Origin: Dyella sp. GSA-30
GTDB lineage: Bacteria; Pseudomonadota; Gammaproteobacteria; Xanthomonadales; Rhodanobacteraceae
NCBI RefSeq assembly: GCF_027924605.1
Contig: NZ_AP027042.1
Span: forward strand, 1,279,524-1,343,523
Direction of reading: 5' to 3'
Length of the DNA stretch: 64,000 bases
Positions 43,459-51,997 of this stretch are shown in pieces (position 1 is the first letter of the stretch; every line of letters begins with the position of its first letter). The notes below the pieces were generated by a model. That model had not been told where the DNA came from. It saw only the letters and a program-made list of their open reading frames with translations, and did not search any database. The translations under genes and the position numbers were made by a program.

Positions 43459-44601
43459 CTATTTGCCGGTCGTTGCGCGCGAGCGGATGTAGTGATTGAA
43501 CAGCACGGCCAGCAACAACATGCCGCCGAGGAACACGCGATACCAATCCGAATCGAAGTTGGTGTACGAAATGCCGATCTGCACCACGCCGAAGATCAGC
43601 GCGCCGAAGCAGGCGCCAAGCACCGAACCGTAGCCGCCGGTCAGCAGGGCGCCGCCGATGACCGCCGCGATGATGGCTTCGAATTCCTTCTGCAAGCCGC
43701 GATCGGCCGCGGCCGAACCCACGTCGGCCACCTGCAGCACGCCGAACAGGCAGGCGCAAAACGCGGTGAACACGAACAGGCTGATCTTGACGCGACGCAC
43801 GGGTACGCCCACGTTCTGCGCCGCGTTGCTGTCGCCGCCGACCATGAAGATCCAGTTGCCGAAGCGCGTGCGCGACAGGATAAAACCGGCCACCAACGCC
43901 ACGCCCAGCCACCACAGCAGCACCTTGGGCAGGCCGCCGACGACCGGTTCGCCATTGGGAAGTTTCTCGATCAGGCCGATGTTGCCCAGCCAGCCGAACA
44001 GGCCATGCAGCGTGGTGCCCTGGAACAGGGTATGCACGACCGGGTCGGCGCTGAGCTTGTCGCCTACGCCGCTGACGATGGTGCTGTTGGAGAAATGCGT
44101 GGACAGCACCAGGGTGAGACCACGCAGGATGAACATGAAAGCCAGCGTGACGATGAAGCTCGGCAGTTTCGTGCGCACGACCAGGTAGCCGTTGAGCCAG
44201 CCCAGCGCCATGCAACCGGCGAAGGCGAACAGCATCGATGCCCACATCGGCCAGCCGAGGAACATCGCGGGAACCGCCATCATCATGCCGGCGAAGCCGA
44301 TCATCGAGCCGATCGACAGGTCGAATTCGCCTGAGATCATCAGCACGCATGCGCCGACGGCAATGATGCCCAGGTAGGCGGCGACGGTGGACCAGTTCAT
44401 CACGCCGTCGAGATTGAACATGCCCGAGTCGCCGGCAAACACGCCGAACAGGATGAAGATCAATACGGTGCCGGCGATCGAGCCGAATTCGGGGCGGTTG
44501 AGCAGGGCGCGCCAGGGCGAGATGCGACGGATGCGTTCGTCGGCCTTGGCTGCCGGGTTCTTGCCGATGCTTTGGGTCATGGAGGGAGTTATCGCACTCA
44601 T
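43459..44601 (-). CDS. Inositol/sugar ABC transporter permease
   Basis: The 380-residue CUT2-family permease has many membrane helices and the characteristic ISGEFDLSIGSMIGFAG, LPSFIVTLAFMFILRGLTLV, GGDSNAAQNVGVPVRRVKI and EAIIAAVIGGALLTGGYGSVLGA. It pairs with the binding protein gene upstream and the ATPase downstream. A second ATG at 44580 is possible; the first has an AGGTAA-like site. Confidence 0.93.
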   Translation of the reverse strand: MSAITPSMTQSIGKNPAAKADERIRRISPWRALLNRPEFGSIAGTVLIFILFGVFAGDSGMFNLDGVMNWSTVAAYLGIIAVGACVLMISGEFDLSIGSMIGFAGMMMAVPAMFLGWPMWASMLFAFAGCMALGWLNGYLVVRTKLPSFIVTLAFMFILRGLTLVLSTHFSNSTIVSGVGDKLSADPVVHTLFQGTTLHGLFGWLGNIGLIEKLPNGEPVVGGLPKVLLWWLGVALVAGFILSRTRFGNWIFMVGGDSNAAQNVGVPVRRVKISLFVFTAFCACLFGVLQVADVGSAAADRGLQKEFEAIIAAVIGGALLTGGYGSVLGACFGALIFGVVQIGISYTNFDSDWYRVFLGGMLLLAVLFNHYIRSRATTGK

Positions 44602-44638
44602 GAGTTACCTGCTTTCCAAACTTGCGACTGCGCAGCCA

Positions 44639-44659
44639 GGCGATGCGTGCTGCATCGCC
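44639..44659 (-). other. Intercistronic hairpin after the binding-protein gene
   Basis: GGCGATGC and GCATCGCC form a perfect 8-bp stem with a 5-base loop in the 69-base gap between the binding protein and permease genes. No T tract follows. Such hairpins often protect binding-protein mRNA so that it is made in excess over the permease. Confidence 0.5.
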
Positions 44660-44670
44660 CGGCCACGGGT

Positions 44671-45717
44671 TTAGCGGTACTGACCGGCGTATTTCTCGAC
44701 GGTCGCGACGTTGTCCTTGGTCACGAAGGCAGGACCCGACCGTACGCCGTCAGCGGTGTAGATGGGCTCAAGACCGTAGGTCTTCAGGCGCTGCTGGAAC
44801 TTCGGATTGGCCTTCAGCTTGGCGATGATCGCGGCCGGATCCTTGGTCTTGTCTTCATAGGCGATGACCGCGGCGGCGACCGACATATAGCCCTGCAGAT
44901 ACGGCTGCTGATCGATGGCGAAATTCAACTCGCCTTTCTTGACCGCGTCGATGATCGCCGGTGACAAGTCGAACGTGCCGAAGTAGAGCTTGCCGGCCTT
45001 GCCCATGCGTTCGAGCACCTGGATGGTCGGCTCGGCCGAGTTCGGGCCCAGTGCCAGCACAGCGCCGGTATCCGGATGGCTGCGCAGATACGCGCCGACC
45101 TTGCTTGCCACCACCGTCGGGTCGACGCCGGTATCAATCATCGAACCGCGGTAATCCACGCCGATCGCATCGCCGAAGCCCTTGCAGCGCTGCAGCGAGG
45201 CGACGTTGGTGGCGTAGTGGTTGACGCAGACGAAGGACTTCACGCCAGCGGCCTTGGCGCGCTCGCCTGCGGCCTTGCCGGCATCGTATTCAGGCTGGCC
45301 GATATGCAGGATCGCGCCGAGTTTCTTGCTTTCCTCGTCGGTGCCCGAGTTGAGCGTCACCACCGGGATGCCCTTGGCAGTGATGCGCATGGCCGGCTTG
45401 GACAGCACGTCGTAGTCGGCAATATCGAAGGCGACGCCGTTGTAGTTGCGCGCGGCCGCCTGCTCGAGCAGGCGCGCCATGTCCGCAAGGTCGCCGTTGG
45501 GCGGATTGCGGTAGTCGACCTGCACGCCGAAATCCTCGCCGGCCTGCTTGATCGAGTTCTTGATGGTGTTCCACCAGGAATCCGAATCGGGCGCATGGCT
45601 GATCAGGACGTACCGCTCGTTCGCGTGTGGGCCGTCGGCGGCGATGCTGGCCGCCGGCAACGCCATGGCTCCTGCCATAAGGGTTGCGAGCCACAACGAA
45701 ATCTTCCGAACGCGCAT
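44671..45717 (-). CDS. Periplasmic inositol/sugar-binding protein (CUT2 type)
   Basis: The 348-residue precursor has a GGAGG ribosome site and a signal peptide ending ASIAA-DGP. The mature part is a type I periplasmic binding fold: YVLISHAPDSDSWWNTIKNSIKQAG, DLADMARLLEQAAARNYNGVAFDIADY, GIPVVTLNSGTDE, and IDQQPYLQGYMSVAA. The operon position argues for myo-inositol as ligand (as IbpA of Caulobacter), but the specificity is inferred. It is the first gene of the minus-strand operon. Confidence 0.92.
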   Translation of the reverse strand: MRVRKISLWLATLMAGAMALPAASIAADGPHANERYVLISHAPDSDSWWNTIKNSIKQAGEDFGVQVDYRNPPNGDLADMARLLEQAAARNYNGVAFDIADYDVLSKPAMRITAKGIPVVTLNSGTDEESKKLGAILHIGQPEYDAGKAAGERAKAAGVKSFVCVNHYATNVASLQRCKGFGDAIGVDYRGSMIDTGVDPTVVASKVGAYLRSHPDTGAVLALGPNSAEPTIQVLERMGKAGKLYFGTFDLSPAIIDAVKKGELNFAIDQQPYLQGYMSVAAAVIAYEDKTKDPAAIIAKLKANPKFQQRLKTYGLEPIYTADGVRSGPAFVTKDNVATVEKYAGQYR

Positions 45718-45812
45718 ATCAAGCCTCCGCTGAATGTGCCGGCCTGCTGGTGGGCCGGCTTGGGTTACGGGAGACGCCACGAAGGGACGTGGGCGTCGAT
45801 GAGGGCTGGACG

Positions 45813-45842
45813 AGCATAGGTACGCCGCAACGGATTTTGCAA
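45813..45842 (-). promoter_or_regulatory. Putative promoter of the inositol operon
   Basis: Read on the minus strand, TTGCAA (45837-45842) and TATGCT (45813-45818) are 18 bases apart and match 4 of 6 bases each of the -35 and -10 consensus. It lies about 95 bases before the binding-protein start. The -35 overlaps a TGCAAT inverted repeat. Confidence 0.5.
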
Positions 45843-45853
45843 TTTGCATTGCA
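45838..45853. promoter_or_regulatory. TGCAAT-N4-ATTGCA palindrome
   Basis: A 6-4-6 perfect inverted repeat overlaps the predicted -35 of the inositol operon. It is a candidate operator for a second regulator, or for the RpiR-type protein. Confidence 0.4.
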
Positions 45854-45866
45854 CAATAAAAAAAAC

Positions 45867-45882
45867 TGGAAGAAAAATTCCA
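45867..45882. promoter_or_regulatory. TGGAA-N6-TTCCA site, probable IolR operator
   Basis: The sequence TGGAA-GAAAAA-TTCCA is a perfect palindrome in an A-rich stretch of the divergent control region. It fits GGAA-N6-TTCC, which I recall as the motif of RpiR-family IolR in Caulobacter and Sinorhizobium. It lies about 98 bases before the regulator start and 25 bases upstream of the predicted operon promoter. Confidence 0.6.
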
Positions 45883-45979
45883 TGTGGTGCATAACATCCC
45901 TCGCCGCGGGTCGAATGGCCCGCCTTTGGAACGGCAACGCTTGGATGGCATGGCTTCCCTAAAGACCCATGGAGCACCT

Positions 45980-46846
45980 ATGAGCAAACGGAGCGCGGTC
46001 GACGATTTGCTGCAACGCATTGCCAGCGAATTCGACGCCTTGCCCCGCCAATTACAAGGCGTGGCGACCTATCTTGAACAGCAGCGCGCCAACATAATGG
46101 TGCAGCGCATCAATGAGATTGCTGACGGCAGCGGGGTCCATCCGTCGGCCGTGGTGCGGTTTGCCCAGCGCTTTGGCTACTCCGGCTTTACGGAAATGCA
46201 GGCGGTATTCCGCAGTGACTACACCGAGGCCACCACGCCGGCCCGCAGCTACCAGCAGCGCATTCGCAAGGTCATTGCGGACGAAAGCGCGCCCATCAGT
46301 ACCGCCCAGATGGCGTTGCGCTTTATCGATGCCAGCCGCGTGGGCCTGGACGAGCTGGCCGGGGAGTTCGATGCGGCCCAGTTCGAGGCGGCCGTCGATC
46401 TGTTGATGAAGGCGGACAACATCTACGTGGTCGCCGTACGTCGCACTTTCAGCATCGCCAGCTATATCGCCTATGCGTTGCAGCACACGCAAAAGCGCGT
46501 GCATCTGGTCAGTGGCCTGGGTGGCATGTTCCGCGAGCAAATCCGCAGCATTGGTCCGAACGACGCGATGATCGCGATCAGCTTTCCGCCCTACGGCAAG
46601 GAAACGCTGTATTGCGCACGTGTCGCCCATCAGCACAAGGCGAAAGTGCTCGCCATCACCGATAGCGCGCTCGGCCCGCTGGCGCGCGATTCCACCGTGG
46701 CCCTGAAAGTTAACGAAGGCAGCGCGTTCGCCTTTCGCGCGCTCACCAGCACCATCTGTCTATGCCAGGCGCTGTTTGTCGCGCTGGCCTACAAGCTCGA
46801 ATTGAAAGTCGAAGAAACCGCACATCCTGGAGAATACGATGACTAA
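45980..46846 (+). CDS. iolR: RpiR-family regulator, probable inositol repressor
   Basis: The 288-residue product has an N-terminal RpiR helix-turn-helix (VATYLEQQRANIMVQRINEIAD, GVHPSAVVRFAQRFGYSGFTEMQ) and a C-terminal SIS sugar-phosphate-binding domain (DNIYVVAVRRTFSIASYIAYAL, AMIAISFPPYGKET, VLAITDSALGPLA). GGAGC precedes the ATG. It is divergent from the inositol operon and its stop overlaps iolG, so it most likely represses both sets until an inositol intermediate binds. The name IolR rests on context and family; DNA binding is untested. Confidence 0.88.
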   Translation: MSKRSAVDDLLQRIASEFDALPRQLQGVATYLEQQRANIMVQRINEIADGSGVHPSAVVRFAQRFGYSGFTEMQAVFRSDYTEATTPARSYQQRIRKVIADESAPISTAQMALRFIDASRVGLDELAGEFDAAQFEAAVDLLMKADNIYVVAVRRTFSIASYIAYALQHTQKRVHLVSGLGGMFREQIRSIGPNDAMIAISFPPYGKETLYCARVAHQHKAKVLAITDSALGPLARDSTVALKVNEGSAFAFRALTSTICLCQALFVALAYKLELKVEETAHPGEYDD

Positions 46847-47840
46847 GCAGATCGAAGTGGCCATGTTCGGCGCCGGCCGCATCGGTAACATCCATGCAGG
46901 CAACGTGGCGCGGCACCCGGGCGCAAAGTTGCGCTACGTGGTCGACGTGCACGCGCCTTCGGCCGAAGCCCTGGCGGCAAAGCATGGCGCACGCGTTGCT
47001 TCCGTCGAAGAAGCGCTGGCCGATAAAGAAGTCGGTGCGGTAGTGATCGGTTCGAGTACCGACACGCATGCCGATCTGATCAAGCGCGCGGCGGCGGCAG
47101 GCAAGGCGATCTTCTGCGAGAAGCCGGTCGATCTCGACGTCGAGCGCGCACGCGCTTGCGCCAAGGCCGTCAAGGATGCCGGCGTGACCTGCATGATCGG
47201 TTTTCAGCGTCGTTTCGATCCGACCTTTGCCGCATTGAAGTCGCGCCTTGAAGCGGGCGAGATCGGCGAAGCGGAAGTATTGATCGTTACCAGCCGTGAC
47301 CCGGCACCGCCGCCGGCGTCGTACATCGCCCATTCGGGTGGTGTGTTCAAGGACATGCTGATCCACGACTTCGATATCTTCCGCTGGATTCTCGGCGGCG
47401 AGGCGGTCAGCGTGCATGCCACGGGTGGTTGTCCCGGGTTGCCGGAAGTTGCTGCGGCAGGCGATATCTCCCATGCCGCCGTCACCTTGCGCACGCGCAG
47501 CGGCGCGTTGTGCCAGATCAACACCTCGCGCCGCTCCGCCTACGGTTACGACCAGCGCTTCGAAGTGCTGGGCAGCAAGGGGCTGCTGCAAGCAGGCAAT
47601 GTGCGGCCGACGCAGGTGGTCGCGTGGAACGAGCACAACATCAGCAGCGACAAGCCGGAAGCATTCTTCCTCGAGCGTTACCGCGATGCCTATGCACTGG
47701 AGATCGCGCACTTCTTCGATGCGCTGGTCAACGGTACGCCGGTGCGTACCACGATCGAAGACGGCATCAAGGCATTGGAGCTGGCCGAGCTGGCGACGCA
47801 GTCGTGGCGCGAGGGCAAAGCGTTGGAGTGTTCGATCTAA
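46839..47840 (+). CDS. iolG: Inositol 2-dehydrogenase
   Basis: The 333-residue Gfo/Idh/MocA enzyme has the Rossmann motif GAGRIG (11-16), EKP at 94-96, and the catalytic Asp172 and His176 in KDMLIHDFD, the same positions as in Bacillus IolG as I recall. It oxidises myo-inositol to 2-keto-myo-inositol with NAD, the first pathway step. It overlaps the regulator gene by 8 bases, indicating translational coupling. Confidence 0.95.
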   Translation: MTKQIEVAMFGAGRIGNIHAGNVARHPGAKLRYVVDVHAPSAEALAAKHGARVASVEEALADKEVGAVVIGSSTDTHADLIKRAAAAGKAIFCEKPVDLDVERARACAKAVKDAGVTCMIGFQRRFDPTFAALKSRLEAGEIGEAEVLIVTSRDPAPPPASYIAHSGGVFKDMLIHDFDIFRWILGGEAVSVHATGGCPGLPEVAAAGDISHAAVTLRTRSGALCQINTSRRSAYGYDQRFEVLGSKGLLQAGNVRPTQVVAWNEHNISSDKPEAFFLERYRDAYALEIAHFFDALVNGTPVRTTIEDGIKALELAELATQSWREGKALECSI

Positions 47841-47875
47841 GCCTGAGTCCAGCCTTCCTGTGAGAGCGACTTCAA

Positions 47876-48040
47876 GGAACCTCGAATAACCACCTTCTCG
47901 TCATTCCGGCGTAGGCCGGAACCCAGTGGCTTTGCAATCGGTTGTCGCAAGAGCCTGCAAAGTCAGCTCTATCGCAAAAAATGAAAACCGATGCCACCGC
48001 CGGGAAGACGATAGGAAAAACCGAGGTCATTCGAGGTTCC
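47876..48040. repeat. REP-like repeat, copy 3, decayed right arm
   Basis: The left arm (from 47899, CGTCATTCCGGCGTAGGCC) is intact; the right arm near 47985-48010 (ACCGCCGGGAAGACG) has lost many bases. An outer pair GGAACCTCGA (47876-47885) and TCGAGGTTCC (48031-48040) still frames it. It fills the 249-base gap between iolG and the second dehydrogenase gene. Confidence 0.75.
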
Positions 48041-48089
48041 CTGAGGTCGGTCCCACAAAAATCCTCATCTATTGGTATGTGAGATCGCC

Positions 48090-49112
48090 ATGAGCAACCC
48101 CACCCTCCGCATCGGCCTCGCCGGCCTGGGCCGACTTGGCCGCCGTTATGCCGAAAACCTTGCGCGCACGGTCCCGCGTGCCAGCCTCGACGCCGTATGC
48201 AGTCCGGTCGACGAAGAAGTCGCCTGGGCGCGCGACACCCTCGGTGTATCGCGCCACTACAGTGACTACCGCGCCATGCTGGCCGATCCTGCGCTCGATG
48301 CCGTGTTCCTGGTCACGCCGACCTCATTGCACGCCGAGCAGATCGAGCAAGCGCTGGATGCCGGCAAGCACGTCTTCTGCGAGAAGCCGCTATCGCTCGA
48401 TCTGGCCACCTGCCTGCATACCGTCGAACACGCCAAGCGCTATCCGCAGTTGCGTGCGATGGTGGGCTTCGTGCGCCACTTCGACGCCAGCTATCGCGAT
48501 GCCAAGGCGCGTATCGAAGCCGGAGGCATCGGCAGGCCGTTCATGGTGTACTCGCAAACTGCCGACAAGCTCGACCCAACCGGCGCCTTCGTCAAGTTCG
48601 CGCCAACCAGCGGCGGCCTGTTTCTCGATTGCTCCGTACATGACATCGACCTCGCCCGCTGGCTGCTCGGTCGACCCGCCGTCAAGCGCGTCTACGCCAT
48701 CGGCACCGCGGCGATGTATCCGGAACTGGAACCGATCGGCGACATCGATAACGGCGCCGCCGTTTGCGAGTTCGTCGACGGCAGCATGGCCATGTTCTAC
48801 GCCTCGCGCACGCAGGCGCACGGGCACGACACACATACCGACATCATCGGCACGGCGGGTAAATTGAGTGTGGGTCGCAACCCAAGAGCGGACCGCGTAG
48901 AGATCGCCGACGCCTATGGCGTGCGCAGCTTGTCCGTACCGAGCTTCTTCGAGCGTTTCGAGGAAGCCTTCCAGGCGCAGTGCGTTCACTTTATCGACGC
49001 GGTGCTCGACAACAAGCCATTCGATCTCACGCTCGAAGATGCCGCTGAAGCCACGCGTATTGCAGTGGCACTACGTGAGTCGCGTCAATCGGGAAAGCCG
49101 ATCGACCTCTAA
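48090..49112 (+). CDS. Second Gfo/Idh/MocA-family dehydrogenase
   Basis: The 340-residue NAD(P)-dependent oxidoreductase has GLAGLGRLG (near 9-17), EKP 98-100 and the dyad-like Asp180/His184 in LDCSVHDID. It resembles inositol 2-dehydrogenases and related sugar oxidoreductases. As it follows iolG, it may act on another inositol isomer (scyllo- or chiro-inositol) or on a related polyol; specificity cannot be read from sequence. The ATG at 48090 is preferred over a GTG-type start six codons earlier because it matches the family start. Confidence 0.9.
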   Translation: MSNPTLRIGLAGLGRLGRRYAENLARTVPRASLDAVCSPVDEEVAWARDTLGVSRHYSDYRAMLADPALDAVFLVTPTSLHAEQIEQALDAGKHVFCEKPLSLDLATCLHTVEHAKRYPQLRAMVGFVRHFDASYRDAKARIEAGGIGRPFMVYSQTADKLDPTGAFVKFAPTSGGLFLDCSVHDIDLARWLLGRPAVKRVYAIGTAAMYPELEPIGDIDNGAAVCEFVDGSMAMFYASRTQAHGHDTHTDIIGTAGKLSVGRNPRADRVEIADAYGVRSLSVPSFFERFEEAFQAQCVHFIDAVLDNKPFDLTLEDAAEATRIAVALRESRQSGKPIDL

Positions 49113-49123
49113 GTACACGGCAC

Positions 49124-49160
49124 CATCGCCCCGGCGAAGGCCGGGGCCCAGCGACGTCAT
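49124..49160. repeat. Half REP element between convergent genes
   Basis: A single arm of the CGTCAT repeat family, with an 8-bp hairpin GCCCCGGC-GAAG-GCCGGGGC at 49128-49147, ends at the dbpA stop. It occupies the 48-base gap between two convergent genes and could serve as a bidirectional terminator. Confidence 0.65.
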
Positions 49161-50537
49161 TCAGCCAAGCGGACGCACGCGGAAATTACGCCCCTTGATC
49201 TTGCCCGCACGCAACCGCTCGAGCGCCTTGTTGGCAAGCGGCCTGCGAATGGCGACATAAGCGCGTGTCGCATACACATCGATCTTGCCGACATCGTCCG
49301 CGCCAAGCCCGGCATCGCCGGTGAGCGCGCCGAGGATGTCGCCGGGTCGCAGCTTGTCCTGGCGGCCAGCGTCGATGACCAGGGTCTTCATGGGAGCGAG
49401 GTGCAAGGTCTTGCCTTTAGGTGGCGCGATCTTCAAGGGTCGCCACGGGATGGGCTGGCCGTGGGTTTCCTCGATATTGCTTGCCTTGGGCAATTCGCGC
49501 GGCGTGACCAGTGTGATTGCATGGCCGCTCTGGCCGGCGCGACCGGTGCGACCGATGCGATGCGTGTGTGTTTCCGGATCGTGGGCGATGTCGTAGCTGA
49601 TTACCAGCGGCAGCGAAACGATATCCAGCCCGCGTGCGGCGACGTCCGTGGCGACCAGTACCGAGCAACTGCGATTGGCGAACTGCACGAGTACTTCATC
49701 GCGATCGCGCTGTTCCATATCGCCATGCAGGGGCAGTGCGGAAAAGCCGCGCTTGTCCAGCTCGGCAGTCACGCTGTCGACGTCGCGGCGCATATTGCAG
49801 AACACCAGCGCGTGCTCGGCGTGCTCGCCGGCCAGGAGCTGGGCCAGTGCATCGAGCTTCTGCGCGGGATCGACTTCGTGAAACCGCTGCTCGATGGTGG
49901 TCTCTTCGTGCGGCGCCTCTACCGTCACTTCCACCGGGTCGCGTTGCAGCCGGCGGCTGACGTCGCGGATCTCTTCCGGATAGGTGGCCGAGAACAGCAG
50001 CGTCTGGTGATGCTTGGCGATCCGCCCGACGATGTCGTCGATCGCTTCGGAGAAGCCCATGTCCAGCATACGGTCGGCTTCGTCCAGGACCAGCACCTTG
50101 ATGCCGCCACCGTGCAGGCTGCCGCGCTTCAGATGCTCCTGAATGCGGCCAGGCGTGCCGACCACGATATGCGGGTCGTGGGTGAGCGATGCGAGCTGCG
50201 GCCCAAGCGGCATGCCGCCGCACAAGGTCAACAGCTTGATATTGGGAATCGATGCGGCGAGCTTGCGGATCGCCTTGCTCACCTGATCGGCCAGCTCGCG
50301 GGTGGGGCACAGCACCAGCGCCTGCAGTCGAATCGTATCGACGTCCAGGCTGTGCAGCAGGCTGAGCCCGAAGGCGGCGGTCTTGCCACTGCCGGTCTTG
50401 GCCTGCGCAATCACATCGCGGCCCTGGAGCATCGGTGGCAGGCTCTGAGCCTGTACCGGTGTCATTTCGCTATAGCCGAGCGTTTCCACGCTGGCGAGCA
50501 GGGCGGGTTTAAGGGGGAGGGTGCTGAAGTCGGTCAT
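49161..50537 (-). CDS. dbpA: ATP-dependent RNA helicase DbpA
   Basis: The 458-residue DEAD-box helicase has AKTGSGKTAAF, PTRELADQV, GTPGRIQEHL, VLDEADRML, SATYP, ATDVAARGLDI and HRIGRTGRAG. The C-terminal domain (LRPGDILGALTGDAGLGADDVGKIDVYATRAYVAI) is the DbpA RNA-binding domain that recognises hairpin 92 of 23S rRNA, so the enzyme acts in large-subunit assembly. Length matches E. coli DbpA (457). Confidence 0.95.
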   Translation of the reverse strand: MTDFSTLPLKPALLASVETLGYSEMTPVQAQSLPPMLQGRDVIAQAKTGSGKTAAFGLSLLHSLDVDTIRLQALVLCPTRELADQVSKAIRKLAASIPNIKLLTLCGGMPLGPQLASLTHDPHIVVGTPGRIQEHLKRGSLHGGGIKVLVLDEADRMLDMGFSEAIDDIVGRIAKHHQTLLFSATYPEEIRDVSRRLQRDPVEVTVEAPHEETTIEQRFHEVDPAQKLDALAQLLAGEHAEHALVFCNMRRDVDSVTAELDKRGFSALPLHGDMEQRDRDEVLVQFANRSCSVLVATDVAARGLDIVSLPLVISYDIAHDPETHTHRIGRTGRAGQSGHAITLVTPRELPKASNIEETHGQPIPWRPLKIAPPKGKTLHLAPMKTLVIDAGRQDKLRPGDILGALTGDAGLGADDVGKIDVYATRAYVAIRRPLANKALERLRAGKIKGRNFRVRPLG

Positions 50538-50582
50538 GTGGACATGATCGCATCATTGTGCGGCCAACGCGCTGACCCGGGC

Positions 50583-51977
50583 TTAACGAGCCTGGACGGC
50601 GGCGGGAAAGGCATGCTCGGTCGCCATGCGCAGCATGGTCGGGCTGACGTGGTGACGGTGCACCGATTCGATCATGGCCATATAGAAGTGGCCGAAGCGA
50701 TTCTTGCATTGGACGCGAGTGCCGAGCGTGACCTCGACCTGGCCGTCCGCGAGGATGCGCACGCCGACACAGGAGCGGAAACGCAGATGTTTGTCATCGG
50801 CGCCAAGGATGACCTGCGCGTGGCGGTCACGTTCATCGACCGTTTGAGCGAGCACGGGGTATTTTCGATTGAAAACCTGCCCATCCGGTCGCGATAGCAG
50901 CGAGGATGCGGGGCATCCCAATCGGGACGTTCGCAGCCCCCATGGCCGCACCAAGGCATTTCGGACGGCCATCATGCGCGACACGCTGGACGGTGGATTC
51001 TCCACGAAGCCGTCGAGCACTCGACTGAGCCATTGCGTGGCCGAAGCATCGGGCGTGTCTATCCTGCCGAGCTGGATGCAGAAGCTGTCCTGATGATGGA
51101 GTCCATCGCTCAGCTGCGTGAGTAGTAAAGAGTCCGCTGCGGGCGTGGTCTCGGCCGTTACGCAAAGCGTGCCGCCGGTGGCAGAGAGAAAGCCGTTGCT
51201 GTGTTGCAGCCGAACGGCTTGATAGCGAAAGCCGCCCAACATGGCGCGTACCCGGCTGCAAAAACGACTGAGCAAGGACTCGGGTGCAGCATCAAGCGCA
51301 AGACGCGTCGTCGGAACATGGCGCCGGTGCATGGGCATGGCGTCCATGAGCGCGATCACTTCCTGCGGCAATAGCTCGGTCAGGGCAGGGATCGATGCGT
51401 CGCCGCGCTGGATCTGATCGTAAACTTTCGGGGACAGTGCCCCACCGAGTTCGTTCGTGTGGCACGAGAGCGCAAAAAAAGCGGGATGTCCCGCGTTCTC
51501 TTTAAGCGGCACGAACTGATGCCAGGTGTCGCCGCCGAACCTCACCGTGAACAGGCAATCGGGTGGAATGTCGACAAAGTGCAGCGTGCGGAAAAACAGC
51601 GAAGGGTCGCTGACTAGCTGCTCATGGGGTGCCGTGGAAAAGCGCAGCTGTGCACCGCTGCTTCCGGAGATGGCGGTAAAGACGCGATGTCCCGCATGCC
51701 GGTGAAACGGATGCCCGCCCGGGCCCACGGTAAATGTATAGAGCGCGGTTGGATCCTGCCTGGAAAAATCGCTGGCACCCAGTCGGGTCGAGGGTTCATC
51801 CAACGCGTCGACAAACTCAGGGTGCGCGCGCTGTCTTGCGGCTACGCCGACGTAGAGCTGGTCACCGGCACCCGGTCCCAGTTGTGCGATCAGCGACACT
51901 TCGATCGGCAAGCCGTTGACCGACGAGGGAATGCTTACTGCGGGAAACGAAGCGACGAGGCGTGCGGGCTGACGCAT
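50583..51977 (-). CDS. Cupin-like / DUF2867 fusion protein
   Basis: The 464-residue product appears to be a fusion. The N-terminal half has cupin-like features (TFTVGPGGHPFHRHAGHRV, a likely His-rich metal site, and FGGDTWHQFVPLKE). The C-terminal 170 residues look like DUF2867: MMAVRNALVRPWGL, then VILGADDKHLRFRSCVGVRI, VTLGTRVQCKNRFGHFYM and FVENPPSS. There is no signal peptide. GAGGAG lies 8 bases before the ATG. It follows the ArsR gene by 20 bases on the same strand and is presumably controlled by it. Domain names are from memory of the families; function unknown. Confidence 0.75.
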   Translation of the reverse strand: MRQPARLVASFPAVSIPSSVNGLPIEVSLIAQLGPGAGDQLYVGVAARQRAHPEFVDALDEPSTRLGASDFSRQDPTALYTFTVGPGGHPFHRHAGHRVFTAISGSSGAQLRFSTAPHEQLVSDPSLFFRTLHFVDIPPDCLFTVRFGGDTWHQFVPLKENAGHPAFFALSCHTNELGGALSPKVYDQIQRGDASIPALTELLPQEVIALMDAMPMHRRHVPTTRLALDAAPESLLSRFCSRVRAMLGGFRYQAVRLQHSNGFLSATGGTLCVTAETTPAADSLLLTQLSDGLHHQDSFCIQLGRIDTPDASATQWLSRVLDGFVENPPSSVSRMMAVRNALVRPWGLRTSRLGCPASSLLSRPDGQVFNRKYPVLAQTVDERDRHAQVILGADDKHLRFRSCVGVRILADGQVEVTLGTRVQCKNRFGHFYMAMIESVHRHHVSPTMLRMATEHAFPAAVQAR

Positions 51978-51997
51978 GGAGCGAGCTCCTCAATGAG

